From CAZOHC01 sp964579845 (GTDB lineage: Bacteria; Patescibacteriota; Microgenomatia; Levybacterales; UBA12049), in assembly GCA_964579845.1 (NCBI GenBank), contig CAZOHC010000008.1, positions 1 to 37,797 on the forward strand: DNA of 37,797 bases, given 5' to 3'. Within the stretch, counting starts at the first letter, position 1. Every line of letters begins with the position of its first letter. Below are positions 8,807-16,545 of the stretch, piece after piece. The notes beneath the pieces are model-generated. The model saw only the letters and a program-made list of their open reading frames with translations. It did no database searches and was not told the DNA's origin. The translations under genes were made by a program, and so were the position numbers.

Positions 8807-9541
8807 ATGGCAACACACTCTTTGAATCGAAAACTCTATCTGAAATATCTGGAATATAAAGACTTACCGTACTTCTCGTATGTACTTTACGGCGTACTTA
8901 TCGTACTAAGTCTGTTGTTACTCCTCTACGTTATCACTCCTCAAGTCACGAATTGGCTATCTGTTCGTGAGGAAGTGGCACGAACGAGAGCGCGTATCTT
9001 AACGATGCGGGAGAATATTACATACCTTGAGAATGTGGATGTCATACAACTCAATGATGACTATCAAGTCGTTACAACTGCCCTCCCGCCAGAGGGGGAC
9101 GTTTCACGCCTTATCGTTGCGATTAATGTCGCGGCCTTGAACGCAGGTATTGTGCTTGATGATTTTTCATTCCAAGGAGGAGAGCAAGCTTCCCGTACCA
9201 GAGCCGGTGCGAGCAGGTCAGATGATACCGCAAGAATCACCTTTAGTGTTCAGGGTTCACTTCCGCAGACGATTCGACTTCTGGCAGAATTGCAGCAGAA
9301 GATACCGCTTCTGGCAGTTGAGTCACTCAACGCACAGTTCCAGACCAATAGTCGAACGAATGTCACTGTAGTGTATTATAAAAAAGAGCTCCCAACGATA
9401 CCTGAGAACCGTGATCGAAAAATAGAAGCGCTGACACCAAATCAGCGTCTGCTGGTTGATCAGCTGAAGTCATGGCAGGTCTCACAGATCGAGTTCGCGT
9501 CTCCCGAGGCTACGACATCTGCTTCATCGTCGCCGTTCTAA
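8807..9541 (+). CDS. pilO: Type IV pilus assembly protein PilO-like
   Basis: A 244-aa membrane protein with one TM segment near residues 28-50, a coiled coil (REEVARTRARILTMRENI), and a ferredoxin-like periplasmic-type domain (PEGDVSRLIVAINVAALNAGIVLDDF is characteristic of PilO). The C-terminus is Ser/Thr-rich. Its stop overlaps the convergent trmD stop by 4 bp. No PilP or PilQ gene follows, consistent with a cell lacking a typical outer membrane. Confidence 0.8.
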   Translation: MATHSLNRKLYLKYLEYKDLPYFSYVLYGVLIVLSLLLLLYVITPQVTNWLSVREEVARTRARILTMRENITYLENVDVIQLNDDYQVVTTALPPEGDVSRLIVAINVAALNAGIVLDDFSFQGGEQASRTRAGASRSDDTARITFSVQGSLPQTIRLLAELQQKIPLLAVESLNAQFQTNSRTNVTVVYYKKELPTIPENRDRKIEALTPNQRLLVDQLKSWQVSQIEFASPEATTSASSSPF

Positions 9542-10233
9542 TGATCGCTTCTCCGTAGGTCCGGTCTGATTGACTGTGTCTTTTTCACTGCTTCTTCATG
9601 ACGCCAGGTATCAATTTTTTTATGATCCCCAGAAAGCAGTACTTCGGGCACCGTTTGGCCGTCATAGACTGGAGGTCTCGTATAATGCGGATATTCGAGC
9701 AGTTTCGCCTCACTCGACTCCTCTAACGAAAATGATTCGTTCTCCGTTGCTTCAGGCTTCAGAACACCCGGTAGAAGTCTTGTTACCGCGTCAGTTATGA
9801 GCATTGACGGTATCTCACCGCCTGTTGTGACGAAATCTCCGATTGAAACTTCTTCATCAATATACTGCATAATCCGTGCGTCAATCCCTTCATAATGGCC
9901 ACAGATAATGATGAGATGGTCATACGTTGTGTATGCTTTTGCCTGATTTTGCGTAAACGGCGTTCCTGATGCTGACATCAGGATCACTCGTTCAGTGGCA
10001 TTTTGTATACGGTTTTTTTCAAGTGCTTCATGGACAACATCAACCCGCATGACCATTCCCACACCTCCACCGTAGGCTGTATCATCGACGGTTTTATGCT
10101 TACCGAATCCGTAATCTCTGATATCTACGATCCGAATCGTAACCAGGTTTTTCGCTTGCGCATGCTTCAGAATTGATTCGGTAAACGGTCCCTGAAACAT
10201 CTCAGGAAATAAGGTGAGTATAGTGATTGTCAT
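9538..10233 (-). CDS. trmD: tRNA (guanine-37-N1)-methyltransferase TrmD
   Basis: SPOUT methyltransferase that makes m1G37 in tRNAs to prevent frameshifting. At 231 aa it shows TLFPEMF at the N-terminus, VDDTAYGGGVGMVM, and the trefoil-knot SAM site GHYEGIDARI...EEVSIGDFVTTGGE followed by LITDAVTRLLPGVL. It is the last gene of the rpmF-nusB-rnc-rpsP-khpA-trmD group; the rpsP/KH/trmD neighbourhood is conserved in many bacteria. Its stop overlaps the pilO stop. Confidence 0.96.
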   Translation of the reverse strand: MTITILTLFPEMFQGPFTESILKHAQAKNLVTIRIVDIRDYGFGKHKTVDDTAYGGGVGMVMRVDVVHEALEKNRIQNATERVILMSASGTPFTQNQAKAYTTYDHLIIICGHYEGIDARIMQYIDEEVSIGDFVTTGGEIPSMLITDAVTRLLPGVLKPEATENESFSLEESSEAKLLEYPHYTRPPVYDGQTVPEVLLSGDHKKIDTWRHEEAVKKTQSIRPDLRRSDH

Positions 10234-10273
10234 AGTAGGTAAATTATACTACGTGCAGTTTTCAGTTGAGGAT

Positions 10274-10510
10274 TTATTCTTTTTCAGCCAGAGAGATAGA
10301 TATGCGTTTGTTTTGTTTAATCGCAGGGATTTTCATGACGTTGCGAATGCTCCGGATGACCTTTCCGTCTTTTCCGATAACTTTTCCCATGTCATCTTTC
10401 GCAACTGTAATGGTAAAGACCGTAACCCCTTCTTCTTCTCCCTCAATAACAGAAACTTGATCAGGATCAGTAACGATCGAGGATATAATGTGCGTAAGCG
10501 TATCTTTCAT
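10274..10510 (-). CDS. khpA: KH-domain RNA-binding protein (KhpA/YlqC type)
   Basis: A 78-aa single KH domain with the RNA-binding GxxG loop in VIGKDGKVIRSIRNVM. In other bacteria KhpA binds structured RNAs and acts with KhpB. The start overlaps the rpsP stop by 1 bp (TAATG), so the two are translationally coupled. Order rpsP-khpA-trmD matches Firmicutes and other lineages. The symbol is transferred by family and position. Confidence 0.88.
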   Translation of the reverse strand: MKDTLTHIISSIVTDPDQVSVIEGEEEGVTVFTITVAKDDMGKVIGKDGKVIRSIRNVMKIPAIKQNKRISISLAEKE

Positions 10511-10737
10511 TATTTTACGATTTCTGAGACTGTCAGCGATGGCTGAGCACCCTGTGATATCCAGTAGTTATACCGTTCCATGTTAATCTGGTCTTTAACG
10601 ACAGGAGACCCTTTCTCGTAGAATCCGAGATTTTCGATATAGTCACCATCGCGCTTACTCCGCTTTTCTTTCACGACAACGCGGAACTTACGTTCTCCTT
10701 TTTTTCCTACTCTGGTTAATCTGATTACAACTGCCAT
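10510..10737 (-). CDS. rpsP: 30S ribosomal protein S16
   Basis: A 75-aa small-subunit protein starting MAVVIRLTRVGKKGERKFRVVV, with the S16 hallmark RDGDYIENLGFYEKG and NMERYNYWISQGAQPS. Length is at the short end for the family. It is coupled to khpA and lies downstream of rnc in the same orientation. Confidence 0.96.
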   Translation of the reverse strand: MAVVIRLTRVGKKGERKFRVVVKEKRSKRDGDYIENLGFYEKGSPVVKDQINMERYNYWISQGAQPSLTVSEIVK

Positions 10738-10782
10738 AAGCTATAAGGTATTTTACCATGAATGAGGCTCGTTCTCAAGTAC

Positions 10783-11454
10783 TTATCCGTTTTTACCTTG
10801 GAGGCGGTCAAGAGCTTGTTTCGCGGCATTTTCTTCCGCTTCTTGTTTGGATTTTCCGGTCCCTTCTCCCATGACTTCGTTATTCACCACGACGCCGATA
10901 GTGAAAATCTTGGCGTGAGGGGGTCCTTCCTCGTGGAGGACTTTGTAAAACGGTGAATTCTGCTTCTGACTTTGTACGAATTCCTGCAGCAGGCTCTTCG
11001 GATCCTTAAAAGCTTTCCGCTCGACATAGATCTTAATTTTCGGAATCAAGATTCCGTGGAGAAACTCACGAACAGTTTCAATACCTGAGTCAAGGTACAA
11101 CCCGCCGATGAACGCCTCAAAGCTATTTGCAAGGAGTGATTCATTCTCCCGACCTTTTGACTCTTCTTCTCCTTTAGAAAGTCTTAGATAACTTCCGAAC
11201 TCACATTCACGTGCTAATCCTGCCAGACTCTTTGTATTTACCAGTAAACTGCGTAAATTCGTCAGCACACCTTCGTTAAATTCAGGGTAGTTGTTATATA
11301 AGTAATCTGAGACGACAAATGAGAGGATACTGTCGCCTAAAAACTCGAGTCTTTCGTTAGATTCAACTTTTTCCCGGGATTCATTCAGATACGAACGATG
11401 GGTGAAAGCCTGCTCAAATAATTTTTCGTCTTTAAACTTCGGAAGGTTTTTCAT
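10783..11454 (-). CDS. rnc: Ribonuclease III
   Basis: Double-strand-specific endonuclease for rRNA and mRNA processing. From the ATG at 11454 it is 223 aa. The catalytic domain carries the signature NERLEFLGDSILSF and the second acidic site LLANSFEAFIGGLYLD; a C-terminal dsRBD runs from about residue 150 (DPKSLLQEF...GKSKQEAEENAAKQAL). A longer frame to 11511 reads into nusB sequence and lacks homology, so 11454 is preferred. It overlaps the nusB end by 23 bp. Confidence 0.94.
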   Translation of the reverse strand: MKNLPKFKDEKLFEQAFTHRSYLNESREKVESNERLEFLGDSILSFVVSDYLYNNYPEFNEGVLTNLRSLLVNTKSLAGLARECEFGSYLRLSKGEEESKGRENESLLANSFEAFIGGLYLDSGIETVREFLHGILIPKIKIYVERKAFKDPKSLLQEFVQSQKQNSPFYKVLHEEGPPHAKIFTIGVVVNNEVMGEGTGKSKQEAEENAAKQALDRLQGKNG

Positions 11455-11614
11455 GTTTGATAATGTTGCCGAGTGCCCCGTTAATAAAGGCCGGACTTGT
11501 TTCCCCTGCATATTCTTTTGCTAACTCAATTGCCTCATCAATAATAACATGCTGCGGTTCTTTCTTTTCAATAACAAGTTCGTAGACTGCGAGTCTGAGG
11601 ATCGCGAAATCAAT
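11432..11614 (-). CDS. nusB: Transcription antitermination factor NusB, C-terminal part (split by assembly gap)
   Basis: Sixty codons plus TAA encode a NusB C-terminus: FAILRLAVYELV, then VIIDEAIELAKEYAGE and SPAFINGALGN, which match the family core. The frame runs without a stop into the N-gap at 11616. NusB binds boxA RNA with S10 in antitermination and rRNA processing. The stop overlaps the rnc start by 23 bp. The other half is at 11638-11829; joining at a shared 8-nt word restores a continuous 121-aa protein. Confidence 0.9.
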   Translation of the reverse strand: MDFAILRLAVYELVIEKKEPQHVIIDEAIELAKEYAGETSPAFINGALGNIIKHEKPSEV

Positions 11615-11615
11615 T

Positions 11616-11625
11616 NNNNNNNNNN
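11616..11625. other. Assembly gap (10 N) inside nusB
   Basis: Ten N bases. The flanks share AATCAATT (11608-11615 and 11640-11647). If the copies are merged, dropping 11616-11647, the nusB frame becomes continuous, so the gap appears to be of negative length and 11626-11639 is probably a spurious contig end. Confidence 0.85.
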
Positions 11626-11637
11626 GATGTGGATCTA

Positions 11638-11829
11638 CTAATCAATTCGGTTAATCTTTTCAATCGGAAATTCAGGAGCCGCTTCATTTATTCTGCGGTC
11701 AAGGAGTTCTTTCTGGTCTATGATTTCTCGGGCTTTGGGGTCAATTCTCTGATCGTGAAACTCGACTTTAAACAGTTCTTCGATCAGTTGTTGGCGTCTT
11801 TTGTGGCGCGGATCATTTGGGGTCTTCAT
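11638..11829 (-). CDS. nusB: NusB, N-terminal part (apparent stop caused by assembly gap)
   Basis: Sixty-three codons from the ATG at 11829, starting MKTPNDPRHKRRQQLIEELF, the RNA-binding N-terminal helix of NusB-like proteins. It ends with APEFPIEKINRID, matching the family pattern just before the D-x-AILRLA core found across the gap. The TAG at 11638-11640 lies in the 14 bases adjoining the gap and is probably an assembly error. The ATG overlaps the end of rpmF by 17 bp. A longer upstream frame (to 11934) is a shadow over rpmF. Confidence 0.8.
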   Translation of the reverse strand: MKTPNDPRHKRRQQLIEELFKVEFHDQRIDPKAREIIDQKELLDRRINEAAPEFPIEKINRID

Positions 11830-12025
11830 TTTTTCTGACGGTAACTTTATCGACTGAGACAATCTGCTGACCTTTATAATATCCGCATGCTGCACATACC
11901 GTATGCGGTAATGCACTTGCTCCGCAGTTTTCACACGAAATCATGCTCGGAATTTTGAGCGCGATTGCAGCGCGTCTTTTGCCTTGTCGGGCTCTGGAAT
12001 GTCGTTTTTTCGGTTCTTGTGACAT
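11813..12025 (-). CDS. rpmF: 50S ribosomal protein L32 (zinc-binding form)
   Basis: A 70-aa protein with the L32 N-terminus PKKRHSRARQGKRRA and a zinc ribbon CENCGASALPHTVCAACGYYKG (two CxxC pairs). It is the first gene of the rpmF-nusB-rnc-rpsP-khpA-trmD group. A promoter is visible at 12085-12113. No Shine-Dalgarno is evident before the ATG. Confidence 0.95.
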   Translation of the reverse strand: MSQEPKKRHSRARQGKRRAAIALKIPSMISCENCGASALPHTVCAACGYYKGQQIVSVDKVTVRKNEDPK

Positions 12026-12084
12026 AATGTGAGTTTGTAGAAGGTAGAAGATTTCTACGCGCTACGTGCCATTTCTTACCCTCT

Positions 12085-12113
12085 ATTATATTTCATTCAG
12101 GCTCAAGTTGCAA
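12085..12113 (-). promoter_or_regulatory. Sigma70-type promoter for the rpmF operon
   Basis: On the minus strand TTGCAA, a 17-bp spacer and a perfect TATAAT at 12085-12090. Predicted transcription start is about 53 nt before the rpmF ATG. The remaining intergenic sequence to 12190 shows no clear feature. Confidence 0.65.
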
Positions 12114-12190
12114 GACCTTATCAAAAGTCGCAGTGACCCGAAGGTGACAGATGAACTATGTATTTGTCAGTGACCGAGCCGTTTTTTCTG

Positions 12191-13360
12191 TTACCGTGAC
12201 GGTTGAATGGCTTCCATGAGGCCGACCCCTGTTTTGGAATTGCGATTCACAACTGAATTTCCGGTAATGATGCCTGTCTGCCACGTATAGGATCTGTCTG
12301 TTGATTTATTGAGCGGTGCGGAGATAACGTAGTTGAGCTGTACCTGCGGACTGGTGACAAATGTTGCGGTATATTGATTATTTTGAGCGTTTCGCTGCGT
12401 TCGTACTTCGTTAAGTTTGGTTGACGTAGCGTTGGGATAATAAATTGTTGCTGTCTGATAATTCTGAAAGCTGTTTCCACGCTGAGCGGAGCTGAGAGTA
12501 TCCATATGGTATGCGGTTCCGTCCTCATCCCAGAAAACGAGCCAGTTGCTGGTCAATCGCTCAGGTGTGCTCAGAAATGCGAGGTCGAGCGCATTTGAGG
12601 TATAGGTTTGTGCATACTGGACCCAGACATCAGCCGTTCCTTCTGATGTTGTGATTGTCCCCTCTCCGAAGTAGATAAATTTTGTATATCCCGGATATGA
12701 TTGTGTACTGATCGGATAGCTGATCTTATTCATCGTAATTCGGACGGTTCTTGTCTCGATCGTTACTTCAGCAGTGCTCTGATCTCTGGCATTTGCCTGC
12801 AGCTGCGTTCTGATATTCCAGGCGCTGATAAGTGGGTTCGGGACGATCTGTGACGTCGGGACTGCAGTCGTCACATTCTCACGAAACCAAGACGAGGCAT
12901 TATAGTAGTTTACTTTCGCATACTGGGTATAGTTGGTCTCTTGCTCAAATCGGGAAACATTAATAAAAATCGTATGGAATGGTTCTTTTTTCGTGATGAT
13001 TGCCAGTGAATCATCGAAATATTGTTTTCCCGGCAGATATTGGATGACACTTCCCTGTTGTTCTGGTGTTACGACCGGAGCTGTGACCTGGGGCACCTCA
13101 GTCGGGCTTGGTGTCGGGGATGGCACCTGTTCTGATGCTGATTGACCTTGGCTTCCTCCATTTATCATCATACCGAGCAGAAACATGATCAAAAATCCCA
13201 GTACCACGCCCCCTATCAGGATGAATTTTCCGTACTGTTTCAGCAATTTTTGTACCTGATTTTGCGGCTCAGGTGGTGGTTCAGTTCCATTTGGAGGAGG
13301 AACGGGTTGCTGAGGCGGTGGTTGTGGGGCAGGCGGTTCCGCAAGCGTATATGTTTCCAT
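12191..13360 (-). CDS. Membrane-anchored extracytoplasmic protein of unknown function
   Basis: A 389-aa protein with a Pro-rich cytoplasmic tail (about residues 7-35), a TM helix near 46-68 (FILIGGVVLGFLIMFLLGMM), a Pro/Thr/Ser linker, and a large extracellular beta-rich domain. The C-terminal half (NWLVFWDEDGTAYHMDTLS ... TGVGLMEAI) loosely resembles the lipocalin-like AttH/CrtC fold; this is a weak impression only. Start at 13360 is supported by a -10 box 6 bp upstream, implying a leaderless mRNA. It is divergent from the EEP-family gene and shares its promoter region. Confidence 0.75.
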   Translation of the reverse strand: METYTLAEPPAPQPPPQQPVPPPNGTEPPPEPQNQVQKLLKQYGKFILIGGVVLGFLIMFLLGMMINGGSQGQSASEQVPSPTPSPTEVPQVTAPVVTPEQQGSVIQYLPGKQYFDDSLAIITKKEPFHTIFINVSRFEQETNYTQYAKVNYYNASSWFRENVTTAVPTSQIVPNPLISAWNIRTQLQANARDQSTAEVTIETRTVRITMNKISYPISTQSYPGYTKFIYFGEGTITTSEGTADVWVQYAQTYTSNALDLAFLSTPERLTSNWLVFWDEDGTAYHMDTLSSAQRGNSFQNYQTATIYYPNATSTKLNEVRTQRNAQNNQYTATFVTSPQVQLNYVISAPLNKSTDRSYTWQTGIITGNSVVNRNSKTGVGLMEAIQPSR

Positions 13361-13366
13361 ATACTC

Positions 13367-13396
13367 AGTGTAGATTTAAGTGTTTTGCTTTGTCAA
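13367..13396 (-). promoter_or_regulatory. Promoter of the membrane-anchored protein gene (leaderless)
   Basis: Minus strand TTGACA (13391-13396), 18-bp spacer, TACACT (13367-13372), then 6 bp to the ATG at 13360. The predicted start falls on or next to the A of ATG. The -35 overlaps the -35 of the divergent promoter on the plus strand. Confidence 0.65.
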
Positions 13397-13419
13397 TGAA
13401 TGAGATAGTGTGATACACT
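13390..13419 (+). promoter_or_regulatory. Promoter of the EEP-family gene (leaderless), sharing a -35 with the divergent gene
   Basis: Plus strand TTGTCA (13390-13395), 18-bp spacer, TACACT (13414-13419), then 4 bp to the first ATG and 7 bp to the second. The near-palindrome TTGTCAA serves as -35 on both strands. Confidence 0.55.
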
Positions 13420-13423
13420 TATA

Positions 13424-14188
13424 ATGATGTCATTACGTTTATTACAGTTAAACATTGAAGAAGGAAAGCAATACGAAGAAATCGTGTCATTCGTGAAAAA
13501 GCATGATTTTGATATTCTGCATTTCCAGGAAGTGACTTCAGGCCGGCATAATATTCGCGGTATGGAAGCTTTCGCTGTTATAAAACAAGCATTAGGGTAT
13601 GACGGATTACAGGGTATCAGCTGGAGACTTCAGGGCGATCCGTCGACGTATTTCAGTAATTCGACGTTTTTTAAGCCTTCTCTCACTCCCGTTTCATCGA
13701 AGACGGTGTATCTGAATCCGTATGAGGAAACAACTGAGGAAACGCTTCATGATTACACGAGTCACACGCACTGTGCACTGGATGTTGTCTTTATGCTCAA
13801 CGGGAAAAACGTACACTTTCTCAATACCCATCTCGCATGGGGTCCGACACCTGTGGATGAACCGTACAAAGTCGAACAGGGAAAAGTACTGTATGAATAT
13901 ATAAAAGGATTATCAGAACCGTTCGTACTCTCGGGTGATTTTAATGTGACTCCTGATTCACAGATCGTAACGTGGATGAATGAACTTGGGAAAAATCATG
14001 TTGTTGAAGCAGGCATAACGAACACGTTGAATCCGAACACGCATCGGGTTCAGAAGTTGTTTCCGGAGGGGTTGGCTGTTGATTTTCTCTTTACCGATCC
14101 TTCGCTCCAGACGACGGACTTTCAGCTGATCGATACACCTGATTTGTCTGACCATTACGGGCTGTCTGTTGTGATCGAAGCTTTGTAA
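13424..14188 (+). CDS. Endonuclease/exonuclease/phosphatase (EEP) family protein
   Basis: A 254-aa metal-dependent phosphohydrolase of the DNase I-like fold. Family motifs in order are LLQLNIEEG, ILHFQEV (metal-binding Glu), FLNTHLAWG (catalytic His), LSGDFNVTPDS (Asp/Asn) and LSDHYGLSVVIE (C-terminal Asp-His). There is no signal peptide. The substrate cannot be told; relatives act on DNA, nucleotides, phospholipids or phosphoinositides. Two tandem ATGs (13424, 13427) are possible starts, and a -10 box immediately upstream suggests leaderless translation. Confidence 0.88.
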   Translation: MMSLRLLQLNIEEGKQYEEIVSFVKKHDFDILHFQEVTSGRHNIRGMEAFAVIKQALGYDGLQGISWRLQGDPSTYFSNSTFFKPSLTPVSSKTVYLNPYEETTEETLHDYTSHTHCALDVVFMLNGKNVHFLNTHLAWGPTPVDEPYKVEQGKVLYEYIKGLSEPFVLSGDFNVTPDSQIVTWMNELGKNHVVEAGITNTLNPNTHRVQKLFPEGLAVDFLFTDPSLQTTDFQLIDTPDLSDHYGLSVVIEAL

Positions 14189-14257
14189 CACGCTAATAAC
14201 AGTGCTGTAAAGCATGTTACTCTTCTCTTCCCTTTCGGTCAGTTTTTCGACCAATAC

Positions 14258-16285
14258 CTAGTCCGGTGAAACTTGTTTATGTGTGACTGCTTCTACTTTT
14301 TTCTTCAACGCAGGATAGTCAGCCAGTTCCGCTCCGAATTTTTTCGCACTGTCTCTGGCTTTCTGAATAAGGTCGAGATCTGAAAATGTGGCAATTTTCA
14401 GGTCACGTGATCCTGATTGGAGCGTACCGTATAGTTCTCCGGGACCGCGCATCCGCAGATCGAGTTCTGCGAGTTCCGCTCCGTTGTGTGATGTCTCCAT
14501 TGCCTTGAGACGTTCAAGCGTTTTCGGTGATGTTCCTTCCGTAAACAGCAGGCAGTATGATTGCTTGTCCCCTCTTCCTACTCTGCCTCGCAGTTGATGA
14601 AGTTGTGCGAGACCGAAGCGTTCTGCTGCTTCGATCATGATGACAGTGGCATTCGGAATATCGATACCGACCTCAACGACCGGTGTCGCGACGAGAATCT
14701 GGAATTTTTTTTCTTTAAATTCCGCGAGTACCTCTGATTTTTCTTTCCCTTTCATTTTTCCGTGTAAGAGGCCAAGCTTCAGATCAGGAAACACGTGTGT
14801 TCGCAGTCTCTCGAATTCTACCGTTGCTGCGCGGACTGTCTGCATATTCTCCGATTCTTCGATAAACGGACAGATGATAAATACTTGTGAATCTGTCTCA
14901 TTCACTTGTTTTCTGATCCAGTCATAGGCTTTATCCCGTTTCTCAGTCGGAACCAGCCAAGTCTTAATATATTTACGGCCTTTCGGCATGGTCTGTAAGT
15001 ATGATAGATCCAGATCGCCGTACAATGTCAGTGCTACGGTCCTGGGGATCGGAGTTGCAGTCATCGTGAGGAAATGCGGGTTATTTCCCTTTTCTCGGAT
15101 GATGCTGCGCTGTTCGACACCGAATCGTTGCTGTTCATCGACGACCACCAGACCCAGGCTCTCAAAAGCTATTTTGTCGACTAACACAGCGTGTGTGCCG
15201 ACTAAAACATGAAATGTCTCATCCTTCTGCATTTTCTTACTTCCCGTGACGAGTGAAACTTTAACTCCTAACGGATCAAGTAAGCCTGAGAGCGTTTTAT
15301 AATGCTGTTCGGCTAAGATTTCTGTGGGAGCCATAAGGACTGACTGAAATCCATTCAAGTGAGCTAGGTAGATCGAAAACGCAGCGACAACTGTTTTCCC
15401 GCTTCCGACATCTCCCTGGAGTAGCCTATTCATGGGTTTATCAGACGCTGTGTCTTTGAAAATATCATTGATAGCTTTTTCTTGGCTATCAGTCAGCGTG
15501 AACGGGAGGCTTTGTCTGAGAGTGCCAATGTCATCTGCATATGCTTCATAGGTAAATGCCTGGCCTTTCAGTCTTTTTTCCCAGTCCTGCCGCCGTTGAA
15601 GTGAAGCAAGCTGCAGAAGAAACAGCTCATCGAATGAAAGTCTCTGTCTGGCAGTTGATGCCTCGGTAAAATCGTTCGGGAAGTGGAGCATTCTGAGTGC
15701 CTCGAGGAGGTGTGGATACGAGGCCTCCTGTATCAGAGAATTAGGTAAATACTCCTGAATCTCAGCCTTATGATCTGATAAGATTTTGTGAATTTGTCTC
15801 CTCAACCACTTAGAGCTTACCCCTCGTGTTTCATGGTAGATCGGAACCAGTCTCCCGGTATGGAGCAGTTCTGATTTCTTATCTTTCATGATTTCATACT
15901 CAGGCGATTGCATGACTAATTTTCTGCCGAAAAAATCAATCCTGCCTGAAAGCGAGAGTCTGTCCTGAGGGTGAATATATTTGGTCAGAAACGGTTGGTT
16001 AAACCACACGATTTCAATACTTCCTGTCTCGTCTTCGATAACAGCCCGCTGAATTTTTTTATAATTTTTGGTGAACTCATTTTTCATTTCGCGGACAGTT
16101 CCCTGAATCGTGACTGTTTCACCGCTTTGGACACGACTGATTGGCGAGATCAGCGAGAAATCGTCATATCTGGTCGGTGCGTGGTAGAGGAAGTCTTCAA
16201 GGGTAAAAATACCGAGTTTCTCAAGCCTGGTTGCATAGGTTTTATACAAGCGGCCTGCTTCTTTGATCGGGGTTTGTAGATTCAT
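14258..16285 (-). CDS. recG: ATP-dependent DNA helicase RecG
   Basis: Branch-migration helicase for stalled forks and recombination intermediates. The 675 aa comprise an N-terminal wedge/OB domain (SGETVTIQGTVREMKNEF), Walker A GDVGSGKTVVAAF, Walker B VVVDEQQRFGVEQR, motif III TATPIPRT, and the C-terminal helicase motifs ATPVVEVGIDIPNATVMI-like and GRVGRGDKQSYCLL. Length is normal. The ATG start lies 143 bp from the next upstream gene; that gap contains TATAAT (minus, 16408-16413) without a good -35. Confidence 0.96.
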   Translation of the reverse strand: MNLQTPIKEAGRLYKTYATRLEKLGIFTLEDFLYHAPTRYDDFSLISPISRVQSGETVTIQGTVREMKNEFTKNYKKIQRAVIEDETGSIEIVWFNQPFLTKYIHPQDRLSLSGRIDFFGRKLVMQSPEYEIMKDKKSELLHTGRLVPIYHETRGVSSKWLRRQIHKILSDHKAEIQEYLPNSLIQEASYPHLLEALRMLHFPNDFTEASTARQRLSFDELFLLQLASLQRRQDWEKRLKGQAFTYEAYADDIGTLRQSLPFTLTDSQEKAINDIFKDTASDKPMNRLLQGDVGSGKTVVAAFSIYLAHLNGFQSVLMAPTEILAEQHYKTLSGLLDPLGVKVSLVTGSKKMQKDETFHVLVGTHAVLVDKIAFESLGLVVVDEQQRFGVEQRSIIREKGNNPHFLTMTATPIPRTVALTLYGDLDLSYLQTMPKGRKYIKTWLVPTEKRDKAYDWIRKQVNETDSQVFIICPFIEESENMQTVRAATVEFERLRTHVFPDLKLGLLHGKMKGKEKSEVLAEFKEKKFQILVATPVVEVGIDIPNATVIMIEAAERFGLAQLHQLRGRVGRGDKQSYCLLFTEGTSPKTLERLKAMETSHNGAELAELDLRMRGPGELYGTLQSGSRDLKIATFSDLDLIQKARDSAKKFGAELADYPALKKKVEAVTHKQVSPD

Positions 16286-16428
16286 AACGTTTGTTAATCG
16301 TCTTACGGTTGCGGTGCTCGTTTCGTTGAGCGGTTACGTTCATCGTTACCGAGTCCGATACCATCTTCGACACCGTCGAACGTTTGACGATTATTACAAG
16401 TGCCTGAATTATAGTGGATTATCAGGGA

Positions 16429-16533
16429 TTAGAGAAGCGTCATGTACGGAAGCATTGTTGAGAGAATCAGTGCCAAGGCGACGATGCCGACGATGACCTT
16501 TCCGAGTGTCGGGTGTTTCTTAAAGAATTCCAT
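16429..16533 (-). CDS. Putative 34-aa single-pass membrane protein
   Basis: A short frame starting 12 nt after the tyrS stop: MEFFKKHPTLGKVIVGIVAL followed by hydrophobic residues to MLPYMTLL. It has a basic N-terminus and one TM helix. Tight spacing after tyrS suggests it is co-transcribed, but there is no clear Shine-Dalgarno. Function unknown; it could be a chance ORF. Confidence 0.45.
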   Translation of the reverse strand: MEFFKKHPTLGKVIVGIVALALILSTMLPYMTLL

Positions 16534-16545
16534 AAGAGTAGTATA

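Noticed and set aside
11455..11511. Longer RNase III start at 11511
   Set aside because: The extra 19 codons overlap the conserved NusB C-terminus in another frame and are not RNase III-like.
12108..12190. Terminator after the membrane-anchored protein gene
   Set aside because: GGTGAC/GGTCAC words nearby look like an inverted repeat at first sight but do not form a consistent stem.
16286..16428. Small ORF before recG (GIGLGNDERNRS segment)
   Set aside because: The frame has no start codon and no ribosome binding site; treated as non-coding.
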